The notes under the pieces are model-generated. The model was not told the DNA's origin. It was given only the letters and a program-made list of their open reading frames with translations, and did no database searches. Below, piece by piece: positions 6,639 to 13,746 of a stretch of 16,740 bases of DNA. Position 1 is the stretch's first letter. Every line of letters begins with the position of its first letter. Both the position numbers and the translations under genes were made by a program. The stretch spans positions 1 to 16,740 of the forward strand of contig JAEZYO010000004.1 in the NCBI GenBank assembly GCA_023419055.1, read 5' to 3'. The DNA comes from Pseudomonadota bacterium. Its GTDB lineage: Bacteria > Myxococcota > Polyangia > Polyangiales > Polyangiaceae.

Positions 6639-8006
6639 ATGAGTCGTTTCATGATAAGGGCGCGTACGCTCGGTGGAGTCTCGTTGCTCGCCGTGGCCTC
6701 GGCCGCCGGCAGCCCGGCGTGTGGGGACTCGGAACGTCCACCGGTCTGGAGCAGCGAGCGCGACGCGGGAGCCGACGCGAACGACGACGCCCCCGAACTC
6801 CTGCTCGACGCCTGTGTCGGAGGCCTGACCGAGGCAGCGCCGCTCCCCCTCGACCTCTACGTGATGCTCGATATCTCGGCGTCCATGCTCGACCCCACGG
6901 ACACGGGAGAGAGCAAGTGGGATGCGGTGAGTTCCGCGTTGACCGAGTTCGTGACGAACCCGGCCTCCGCGGGGCTCGGGGTCGGTATTCAATACTTTCC
7001 CCTCGCGCGACCCGGCACGCCGGACGCGTGTTCGACCGACGAGGAGTGCGGCGAGAGCGGCCCCTGCTACTTGAAGCTGTGTTGGAACTCCCCGGCGTTG
7101 GCTCCCTGCGGCGAGGACGCCGACTGCGGCGCTGGTTCCTGCCTACCGCTGGCCGTTTGTGCAGAGGACGAGCGCTACGTCTGCCGAGAGCCGGGCACCG
7201 AATGCGTGGACGACGCCGGCCAGAGCTACGGGACCTGCACGCTCGCGACCGCGAGCGTTTGTGTGCACCGAACGAGTTGCCAGGTGTCCGACTACGCCGC
7301 TCCCGCGGTCGCCATCGGAGCGTTGCCGAACTCCGCCGGCGATCTGGTCGCGTCGATCTCGGCCCAATCGCCCGAGGGAGACACCCCGACCGGACCGGCG
7401 CTCGCGGGCGCTCTCGAGACGGCCAGCCGTTGGGCACGCGAACACCCTGAGCGGAGCGCCGCCGCCGTGCTCGTCACGGACGGGCTCCCGACCGAGTGCG
7501 AACCGGTCTCGATCGAAGACGTGGCCGAGCTCGCGGCTACGGGTCTCGCCGAGACGCCCCGCGTCCCGACGTTCGTGATCGGCGTGTTCGGGCCCGCTGA
7601 CGTCTCCTCGCGTCAGAACCTCGAGCGCATCGCGCGCGCTGGAGGAACCGTCCCCTTCGTCGTGGATACGAGCGAGGACGTCGCCTCGCAGCTGCTGGAT
7701 GCCCTGGAGGCCATCCGACAGACCCGGCTATCGTGCGAGTTTCGAATCCCCGGAGCGCCGCCGGGTGAAGCGCTCGATTATTCGGCGGTGAACGTGCAGG
7801 TCACGAGCCGGGGCCGGAGCAAGCTGCTCCACTACCTGCCCGGCGCCGGCGACTGTGAAGCCGCCGAAGGCTGGCGCTACGATGTCGACCCCGCGGTCGC
7901 CGCTCCGACCAAGGCCTTGCTCTGCGAAGAGAGCTGCGCGGACCTTCAGGGCGACGCCGAAGCGTCCGTGGAGTTCGCGCTCGGCTGCAGCACCATCGTC
8001 CGCTAG
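6639..8006 (+). CDS. Secreted VWA-domain protein with cysteine-rich insertion
   Basis: A 455-residue exported protein. Residues 1-28 form a signal peptide (SLLAVASAAGSPAC); Cys28 may be lipidated, but the lipobox SPAC is atypical. A low-complexity Asp/Ala stretch follows, then a von Willebrand A domain with the metal site DISAS (78-82), TPTGPA (about 249-254) and VTDG (Asp281), so all three parts of a MIDAS are present. Inserted between the first and second metal-binding strands is a segment with 13 cysteines (131, 137, 143, 148, 157, 163, 168, 174, 182, 189, 200, 208, 214). These include DEECGESGPC and DADCGAGSC-type repeats that should form disulfides outside the cell. The C-terminal 90 residues hold another disulfide-like set. 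The role is probably surface adhesion or protein-protein contact. No ribosome site marks the start; ATG 6651 is an alternative. Confidence 0.88.
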   Translation: MSRFMIRARTLGGVSLLAVASAAGSPACGDSERPPVWSSERDAGADANDDAPELLLDACVGGLTEAAPLPLDLYVMLDISASMLDPTDTGESKWDAVSSALTEFVTNPASAGLGVGIQYFPLARPGTPDACSTDEECGESGPCYLKLCWNSPALAPCGEDADCGAGSCLPLAVCAEDERYVCREPGTECVDDAGQSYGTCTLATASVCVHRTSCQVSDYAAPAVAIGALPNSAGDLVASISAQSPEGDTPTGPALAGALETASRWAREHPERSAAAVLVTDGLPTECEPVSIEDVAELAATGLAETPRVPTFVIGVFGPADVSSRQNLERIARAGGTVPFVVDTSEDVASQLLDALEAIRQTRLSCEFRIPGAPPGEALDYSAVNVQVTSRGRSKLLHYLPGAGDCEAAEGWRYDVDPAVAAPTKALLCEESCADLQGDAEASVEFALGCSTIVR

Positions 8007-9796
8007 ACCCTCTCGCCCGGACGGCGGGCAGCACGGCGCCAAAGACCGAACCCCAGGACTGCCAGGCAGAGTCCACACAGAGCGCCGTCGAGCGGCCGCG
8101 GGGACACCGCGCACGCCGCACAGCCACCGCGCGCCGCGACGGCTCCCTGGGGGGGCGGCTCGGCCGCGCTCGATGACGGGGGCGCCGAAGGGGCCGGCTC
8201 GGACGGCTCTTGGGGCGGGGCGCTTTCGGGCTCCGAGGGCTGCTCGGTCGCGGGCGGGTCGCTCGCCGCGGGTGCCGTCACCCCGGTGGGTGAGTCGGCC
8301 TGGGCGAGCGCGGTCGGCGTGGGGCCGGCCGCGGGCGTGGAGGCGAGGGTCACGGCGGGCCTCGCTTCGCGCGAGAGCCCGCGCACGAAGCTCGTCAGCG
8401 TCGCCACCTCACGGGCCGTGAGCTGCGTCTCTTCGCTCGGAGGCATGTGCTCGTCCGAGCTCAGCGGCAGGCGAAGGCGCTGGATGAGCGGGCTCTTCTC
8501 GGGGTGCCCCGGGACGACCGCCGGACCTTCACCGCCGCCCTGGAGGAGATAGGCGAGCGAGTCCACGCGGAGCTTGCCCTTTTGCCGGATCTCGCCGTGA
8601 CACTTCTCGCACTTCCCTGCCAAAATCGAGAACGGGTCCGCTGCCGGCGCCGCGGGCGCCCGCGAGACCTCGGAGGCCGCGGCGGGAGCGGGCGCTGCCT
8701 CCGGCTGGGTCGACTCGCTCGCCGCGTGGGTCTCCGGCTTCGCGCTCGCCGCCGGGGACGCAGTGGGTGAAAGAGAGGCGCTACTCACGGGTACCACCGG
8801 GGCGGCCCCGTCGAGCGCCTTCTCGAGCAGCGGGCGCGCGCTCACGGGCGGCAAGAGATCGCGAATCTTCGCCTCGTTGCTCCCGCCGCGATCGATCCAG
8901 TGCTCGATGAGGGCGATCTCGGCTTCGGAGAGCTGGGGCTTGTCCTTCGGGGGCATGCGCTCGTCGTCGTCGAGCGGCAGGTGCAGGCGCTTGACCAGCG
9001 GGCTCGCGGCCGAGTCTCCCTTCACGATCGCTGGCCCGCTCTCGCCGCCCTTCTCGATCTCCGCGAGCGTTCGTAGACGCAAGCCGCCCTTCACCTTCTC
9101 TGGCCCGTGACACTCGACGCAGCGTGCCTCCAAAATAGGGAGCACCGCCTGTTCGAAGAGCCGCGGCTCACTCACCGGCTCGCGCTTCGGAGCGCTCGCC
9201 GCGACCTTCGGCGGCTCCGCTCCCCCGAGCAGCGGCTTGAGGAGCTCCGGCGCGTACTTCGAGAGGTACGTGTCGCCCCGCGTCATCGTGCCGCCGAAGT
9301 GCGCTCCGAGCGAGAGCACCGCCAGGCTGCCGAACAACGACGACCTGTAGGCGAGGCGGGAGAGCGCGGAGGGCGCGTGCGACTGACGGACCCACGCGAC
9401 CAGACTGAGAGCGCTACCGAGAGACGAAACGAGAGCGAGCCGGCGATGCCAGGCGAGCGCCTGGGGCGGAAAGTCACCACTTCTGGCAAGGAAGTGGCCG
9501 AGCACGAACGACGCCACCGCGCTCGCCACGAGCACGGGTAGCGCGAGACCTATCACCGGATCGATCCGCGCTCGCTGTCGGGGCGAGAGCGTCGCAAGCT
9601 CCCCGAGCGCAACCAGGACGAAAATCCCGATCGGCAGGTGCACCACGAGCGGATGAAACCGACCCAAGAACAGCGTGCCGCTCGACGGCGCCCCACTCGC
9701 GCTTCCGAGCGCGAGCTCCGCGACGAGGAGGATCAGCACGGCGCCTGCCGCAGCGAGCGCGAGCGGGTTCCGCCACCAAGGGCGATCGGGGCTCAT
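8003..9796 (-). CDS. Membrane-anchored DUF2231/planctomycete-type cytochrome c protein with MYXO-CTERM-like tail
   Basis: A 597-residue protein starting at ATG 9796. Residues 12-32 and then 45-170 form about five membrane helices, with GRFHPLVVHLPIG (45-57) typical of DUF2231 membrane domains. Two repeated planctomycete-type cytochrome c modules (PSCyt1-like) follow. The first has heme site CVECH (226-230) and possible axial Met281 in RMPP. The second has CEKCH (396-400) and Met451 in HMPP. Ala/Pro/Ser-rich linkers separate and follow them (about 331-385 and 485-555). The end resembles a MYXO-CTERM sorting signal: RGGCAAC (556-562), a hydrophobic helix with two more cysteines (571-586), then RRAARR. 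The protein would carry electrons on the periplasmic or outer face. A longer start at 9859 is unlikely, since ATG 9796 begins a normal membrane N-terminus. Its stop overlaps the VWA stop. Confidence 0.88.
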   Translation of the reverse strand: MSPDRPWWRNPLALAAAGAVLILLVAELALGSASGAPSSGTLFLGRFHPLVVHLPIGIFVLVALGELATLSPRQRARIDPVIGLALPVLVASAVASFVLGHFLARSGDFPPQALAWHRRLALVSSLGSALSLVAWVRQSHAPSALSRLAYRSSLFGSLAVLSLGAHFGGTMTRGDTYLSKYAPELLKPLLGGAEPPKVAASAPKREPVSEPRLFEQAVLPILEARCVECHGPEKVKGGLRLRTLAEIEKGGESGPAIVKGDSAASPLVKRLHLPLDDDERMPPKDKPQLSEAEIALIEHWIDRGGSNEAKIRDLLPPVSARPLLEKALDGAAPVVPVSSASLSPTASPAASAKPETHAASESTQPEAAPAPAAASEVSRAPAAPAADPFSILAGKCEKCHGEIRQKGKLRVDSLAYLLQGGGEGPAVVPGHPEKSPLIQRLRLPLSSDEHMPPSEETQLTAREVATLTSFVRGLSREARPAVTLASTPAAGPTPTALAQADSPTGVTAPAASDPPATEQPSEPESAPPQEPSEPAPSAPPSSSAAEPPPQGAVAARGGCAACAVSPRPLDGALCGLCLAVLGFGLWRRAARRPGERV

Positions 9797-9849
9797 GCAG
9801 CCCCTATCATGCCACAAGAGTGGACTGCTTCTTGCTTCGCCCTCCCGGC

Positions 9850-9856
9850 AGGAGGT
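9850..9856 (+). promoter_or_regulatory. Strong ribosome binding site
   Basis: AGGAGGT lies five bases before ATG 9862. It selects this start over an in-frame ATG at 9820, which would add a non-hydrophobic 14-residue leader. Confidence 0.85.
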
Positions 9857-9861
9857 CAATC

Positions 9862-10188
9862 ATGAGCTTCGTCATGTTCGCCGTGGTAGGGCTCTTCGTG
9901 GGCGTCGTTCTGTACGCGATCGCGCTCAAGCGATTCGATTTCGCCCTTCCGCTCGGGTTCCTGATCGGGCTCGTCGCGGCCTTCCTGGGAGGGGTGATCG
10001 GGAACCTCATAGCGGGGCACCGCCTGGGGTGGATCACGCCTGCGAGCGCGGGAGGCACCGCGATCGCCGGGTTCATCGCCGTCGCCGGCATGGCAATCAT
10101 CGCGCACCGCAAGCACCTCCGAGAGGGAGGCCAGTTCGAGGGAAAAATCTGGCAGCTTGCGCCCGCGAGGCGTCGTCCTCGGGCGTAG
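9862..10188 (+). CDS. Small three-helix membrane protein, possibly GlsB/YeaQ/YmgE-like
   Basis: A 108-residue integral membrane protein with hydrophobic segments at about 3-22, 29-51 and 63-82, and a basic C-terminus (HRKHLREGG... PARRRPRA). The middle helix LGFLIGLVAAFLGGVIGNLIAG has the glycine-rich pattern LGxxGAxxGGxIG seen in the transglycosylase-associated GlsB/YeaQ/YmgE family. Proteins of that family are small, glycine-rich and often stress-induced, and their function is unclear. The present protein is somewhat longer and has a more charged tail, so the assignment is tentative. It has the best ribosome site in its area. It ends ten bases before a short-chain dehydrogenase start on the same strand, so the two are probably co-transcribed. 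Confidence 0.75.
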   Translation: MSFVMFAVVGLFVGVVLYAIALKRFDFALPLGFLIGLVAAFLGGVIGNLIAGHRLGWITPASAGGTAIAGFIAVAGMAIIAHRKHLREGGQFEGKIWQLAPARRRPRA

Positions 10189-10198
10189 ACTGCGCCCC

Positions 10199-10987
10199 AT
10201 GCCTCACCTCGAGAATCTGGTCGTCGTCATCACCGGTGCGAGCGCAGGGATCGGCGCCTCACTCGCCGAGCTCCTCGGCGCGCGCGGCGCCAAGCTCACG
10301 CTCCTCGCGCGGCGCGAAAAGGAGCTCGCCGAGGTCGCGCGCCGATCGGGCGAGGACGCGCTGCCCGTCGTGACCGACGTGCGCTCTCGCGCCGACGTCG
10401 ACGCGGCGGCTCGCCAGGCCATCGCTCGCTTCGGCCACGTCGACGTGTGGGTCAACAACGCGGGCCGCGGCATCACGAAGCTCGTCTCCGAGCTCACGGA
10501 CGACGACGTCGACGAGATGATGCGCGTGAACGTGAAGTCCGCGCTCTACGGCATGCAGGCCATCTTACCGCACTTTCGAGAGCGGAAGCGCGGGCACATC
10601 ATCAACGTCTCCTCCATGTTGGGTCGCGTGCCTTTCGCGCCGCTTCGCTCGGCGTACAGCGCGTCCAAGCACGCGCTCAACGCGCTCACGGCGAACCTTC
10701 GCATGGAGCTCGCGGAGCAGTACCCGGAGATCTTCGTCTCGACGGTCTCGCCCGGCGTGGTAGCGACCGATTTCGGTGTGCAGGCGCTTCACGGCGGGAT
10801 CGACTCGAAGCAGCTGCCCGGCGCGCAACCCGTCGAGGAGGTCGCGCAGGTGATCGCCTCGGTGATCGAGGAGCCGCGCGCGGACGTCTACACGCGCGAC
10901 GGCGCGCAACGGACCGTGGCCGCCTATTTCTCGGCCGAGGACCTGGGAGCGGCCGAGCGAGCGCTCGCGCACCCGCCGCGGCGCTAG
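10199..10987 (+). CDS. SDR family NAD(P)-dependent oxidoreductase (classical short-chain dehydrogenase)
   Basis: A 262-residue cytoplasmic enzyme with the complete classical SDR layout. It has the dinucleotide-binding TGASAGIG (12-19), a basic ARR after the second strand (37-39) that favours NADPH, NNAG (86-89), catalytic Asn111, INVSS (Ser138/139) and YSASK (Tyr153, Lys157). After the active site comes VSPGVVATDF, the usual PG motif. The substrate is unknown; SDRs of this type reduce or oxidise alcohols, ketones or sugars. ATG 10199 gives a normal N-terminus just before the first beta-strand; the open frame starts 14 codons earlier inside the previous gene. It is ten bases downstream of the small membrane protein gene and convergent with the damaged peptidase gene, with nine bases between the stops. 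Confidence 0.94.
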   Translation: MPHLENLVVVITGASAGIGASLAELLGARGAKLTLLARREKELAEVARRSGEDALPVVTDVRSRADVDAAARQAIARFGHVDVWVNNAGRGITKLVSELTDDDVDEMMRVNVKSALYGMQAILPHFRERKRGHIINVSSMLGRVPFAPLRSAYSASKHALNALTANLRMELAEQYPEIFVSTVSPGVVATDFGVQALHGGIDSKQLPGAQPVEEVAQVIASVIEEPRADVYTRDGAQRTVAAYFSAEDLGAAERALAHPPRR

Positions 10988-10996
10988 CCTCGGAGC

Positions 10997-12183
10997 TCAG
11001 TCTTCGAACTCGGCGCGAAGCTCGAGATCGAGGAAATCCCCTGCAGCGATCTCGTTCGCGCGCGCCCTGAGCCAGCGGCGCTCGCTCGAACCCCGGTCGC
11101 CACTCGCATTCCGTCGCCTCCCCTTCTACGCAGCCCCAGCGCACATCGACGAGCTCGATGTCCGAAGGGGTCGCCCAAGGAATCGTCGACACGGAGAAAG
11201 GCTCACCGGCGGCAAACTCGAGGAACGAGGGCCGCTCGCCGGATCCGATCGACACGCGCTGCCGCAGCGGCGCCTCGCTCGAGAGCTCGATCGGCAGCGT
11301 CTCTTCGCAAGAGTCGACGAGCACGCCGGCGAGCGATCGCGCCGACGCCTCCACCGGCGCGTGCCCGGACGGCGCGCCGTAGTCGAGCATCGCGTGCCGG
11401 TTCGCTCCGCTCCATTCGCAGCCGCGTCCGAGCAGCGTCGTCTCGGGAGCGAGCTCCGGCGCCGCGCAAGCTTGGAGCGCCATACGGCTCCGCACCGTCG
11501 GATCAGCGGCCATCTCTGCCCAAACTTCGCCGATGTCGAGCCCGTAAACGCGACTGAACTCGCGCTCCACCTGCTCCGGCGAAGCCGAATACGGGAGAGC
11601 GGCGTAGAGGTCGAGGAACCTCTCCGCACCGTACGCGTCCACCAGGTGCGTCGTGAAGCGCGGAGCCCAGCCTGTCGCCGAGTCGACCGCGAGGTAGCTT
11701 TTCCAGTTTCGCGCGCGAAACGCGAGGTAGCGCTCTGGATCTTCCTGGCAGCTCGCTGCCGCGGGCGGCGCCTTCACTGAAGAGCGGCGGCGGGATCCCG
11801 AGCGGAGAGAAGAGCGCGTGCGCGATCTCGTGCTCGGTCGCTTCCGGGTCGCGTACGCGACGTTCCCGTTCGCGCAGCCCCGCAGTCCGGGAACAATCTC
11901 GCAAACGGCGTTGGCCTCGAGGTCATCGCGACTCGAGAACAGGTACACGTCGACGCGCCGGGCGCCGATCCGGGGATCCGGAAACGCGGCGCGCACGGCC
12001 GCCACGTAGCGCTCCAGTTCTGCGACGTAGCCGTCACAGAAGAGCGACTCGCCCGGGCGAGCGTGAAAGCGGAGCGAAGGCGACTCCATCACGACCCACT
12101 CTCCCGTGGGACGCGCGTTTCCACCACGGGCTCGACCCACACGCCGCAAGCCGCGTACCTGCCACCACCGACCGCTTCCTCAC
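10997..12183 (-). pseudogene. Secreted gluzincin-type zinc metallopeptidase gene, frameshifted at several points
   Basis: Coding signal continues across this stretch on the minus strand but switches frame. The N-terminal part (GEWVVMESPSLRFHARP, then ERYVAAVRAAFPDPR) and the central part (DPERYLAFRARNWKSYLAV, HLVDAYGAERFLDLYAAL) share one frame. Between them, the zinc site HEIAHALFSPLGIPPPLFSEG (HExxH at 11818-11832, third ligand Glu in SEG near 11779) reads only in another frame. The C-terminus (RRWLRARANEIAAGDFLDL, stop at 10997) needs a third frame. Single-base changes near 12111-12117, 11844-11856, 11763-11770 and 11081-11086 would restore one protein of about 390 residues. Upstream of the first change, LAACGSS may be a lipobox. 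A peptidase-MA-like layout (HExxH...EG, then a THLVDAYG helix) is inferred. The gene is either decaying or carries local sequencing errors. Confidence 0.7.
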
Positions 12184-12210
12184 GGAAATGGGGCAGTAAC
12201 ATGGTTCGGA

Positions 12211-12966
12211 GTGCCTGCCTATCGCGCGGTTGCCCGAGCGATCTCGGCTGCTAACCTGAAGTCGTTGTTCCCGCTGTCCAAAGCCCCCGCCGTCCTCGCA
12301 GCCACCCTCTTCATCGGCGCAAGCTCGCTCGTCGCCACCTCCTCCAGCGCGGAGCCCTGCAAGCCTCGCACGCTCGCCGTGCCGGCGAAGACCTTCAAGC
12401 TCGTGGAGAAAGAGTCGGGACCGGTGAACTACTACAAGGTCGTCGATGACCCTCAGTTCCCGTTCATTCGCTCGGACTACAAGCCGCCGTACAAGACGGC
12501 GGTGATGGGCTATCAGCTGCCGGACAAGGAGCGCGGCAACGCGTCGAAGCTCACCTGGCTCTGGCGCGCCAACACCTTCCCGAAAGGCGGGGACGAGTGC
12601 GTGGACGGCAAGGGCGACTCGGCCGCCGTCGTCTACATCACGTGGAAGCGTGGGCTCCGCTGGTACACGCTGAAGTATGTGTGGAGCAGCGTCGGCACCA
12701 AAGGCAAGGTGTGCGACAGCAAGCGCAACCCCTTCGTCGCCCAGGACACGGTGATCGTCGAATCCGGCGGCCAGACCGGCGTCTGGAAGGAAGTGACGGT
12801 CGATCTCAAGGCTGCCTTCCGCAGGCATTTCGAGGGCGGCGATCCCAAAGCGGACGTGCCCGACTTCGCAGGCGTCGGCATCATGAGCGACGGCGACCAG
12901 ACCAAGAGCCCGAGCTCCGCCGACTACGCGAAATTCGTGTTCACGCTCGACGGCGGCTGCGGCTGA
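12211..12966 (+). CDS. Secreted DUF3047 domain protein
   Basis: A 251-residue exported protein of unknown function. After a basic N-terminus there is a hydrophobic core (APAVLAATLFIGASSLVA) and a signal-peptidase site near SSSA/EP. The mature part has the DUF3047 pattern: LTWLWRANTFPKGGDEC, then DSAAVVYITWK, and at the end FAGVGIMSDGDQTKSPSSA, matching the family's W-W, D-A-A and GI-TDxDxT blocks. Such proteins have a beta-sandwich look and occur as single-domain secreted proteins. The start is uncertain. GTG 12211 gives a 16-residue basic leader, a longer GTG at 12106 is open, and TTG 12265 would give a very compact signal peptide. No good ribosome site helps. It is divergent from the damaged peptidase and convergent with the 255-residue gene, seven bases apart. 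Confidence 0.77.
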   Translation: MPAYRAVARAISAANLKSLFPLSKAPAVLAATLFIGASSLVATSSSAEPCKPRTLAVPAKTFKLVEKESGPVNYYKVVDDPQFPFIRSDYKPPYKTAVMGYQLPDKERGNASKLTWLWRANTFPKGGDECVDGKGDSAAVVYITWKRGLRWYTLKYVWSSVGTKGKVCDSKRNPFVAQDTVIVESGGQTGVWKEVTVDLKAAFRRHFEGGDPKADVPDFAGVGIMSDGDQTKSPSSADYAKFVFTLDGGCG

Positions 12967-12973
12967 ACGCGCC

Positions 12974-13741
12974 TCAGCCGTGTGACGGCTCGGGGACCAC
13001 CTTCCCGTAGGTGCCGTCGCGACGACGCCTACCGGAGAGACGCCGAGCGATCTGATCGAGCACGAAGCCGAGCCAGCCCTGACGTTGCTCGGTCAGTCTC
13101 ACCAGCCTCTCGCTCTCGAGGTCGGCGATCCGTACCTCGAGACCAGAACGCTGATAGGCCCCGGCGATCGCGCGCAGATCTCGAGCGAGCCTCACTCCGT
13201 CCTGAACGACAGTGACCGAGTCGATGCGCTCTCTGCGTAGGTGCTCCGCCGAGGGCAAGTCGCTCGCGAAGAGGGTCCAGCGGTTGTCGTAGCTCGAAGG
13301 GAGCGGCCTCTTCCGGCCGGCTCGACGCGAGTCGAGGATGAAGACGGGGGCGGCGCCCGCACGCGCAGAAAACGCGCTCCGAAGTTGCGCGCCCCGACGC
13401 AGCCACCGGAGGACCGCTTTCATCTCGATGATCTCTCGGGTCGACGAGGTCGTGTTGATCGCAAGAACCGGCCGAAAGCCTCTCTGGCCGAGAGCCAGCC
13501 CCATTCGGACCGCGTAGGCTCCCGCCAGATCGACGATCATGGCGCTCCGCTCGCTTTCGAGCCAGTCGAGCTCACCCCACTTCCAGGGCGATTCCTCCGG
13601 AGCTGCGACGCTCTCGACGGATGGAAGCGCGGTGTCTCCCAGTGGTCCCCGGCTCCTCGGCATCAGCGTCGAAAACAGTGCCTGTTTCACCCACGGGCGC
13701 CACGCATCCTCCGCTCCCACCCAGACATCCTGCACACGCAT
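12974..13741 (-). CDS. Hypothetical protein, third gene of reductase/ATP-grasp operon
   Basis: A 255-residue soluble protein with no signal peptide or membrane segment. I do not recognise a named family. The core is hydrophobic/alternating and alpha/beta in look: AMIVDLAGAYAVRMGLALG (68-86), QRGFRPVLAINTT (87-99), APVFILDSRR (131-140), YDNRWTLFASDLPSAEHLR (151-169) and DSVTVVQDG (174-182). The VDLxGxxxVRxGLALxxxGxRPVxxxN, FxLDxxR and DNRWxxFxxDxPSAxxL patterns suggest a conserved uncharacterised family, as far as I can recall. The C-terminus is arginine-rich (ARRLSGRRRR). The start is firmly set: GGAGGT lies seven bases before ATG 13741, five bases after the ATP-grasp stop. Conserved context suggests it works with the two upstream enzymes. 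Confidence 0.85.
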   Translation of the reverse strand: MRVQDVWVGAEDAWRPWVKQALFSTLMPRSRGPLGDTALPSVESVAAPEESPWKWGELDWLESERSAMIVDLAGAYAVRMGLALGQRGFRPVLAINTTSSTREIIEMKAVLRWLRRGAQLRSAFSARAGAAPVFILDSRRAGRKRPLPSSYDNRWTLFASDLPSAEHLRRERIDSVTVVQDGVRLARDLRAIAGAYQRSGLEVRIADLESERLVRLTEQRQGWLGFVLDQIARRLSGRRRRDGTYGKVVPEPSHG

Positions 13742-13746
13742 CTCGA

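Noticed and set aside
10686..10996. C-terminal extension of the 487-codon minus-strand frame into the dehydrogenase gene
   Set aside because: The natural C-terminus (ANEIAAGDFLDL..., stop at 10997) is in another frame. The extension is arginine-rich antisense translation of a complete SDR.
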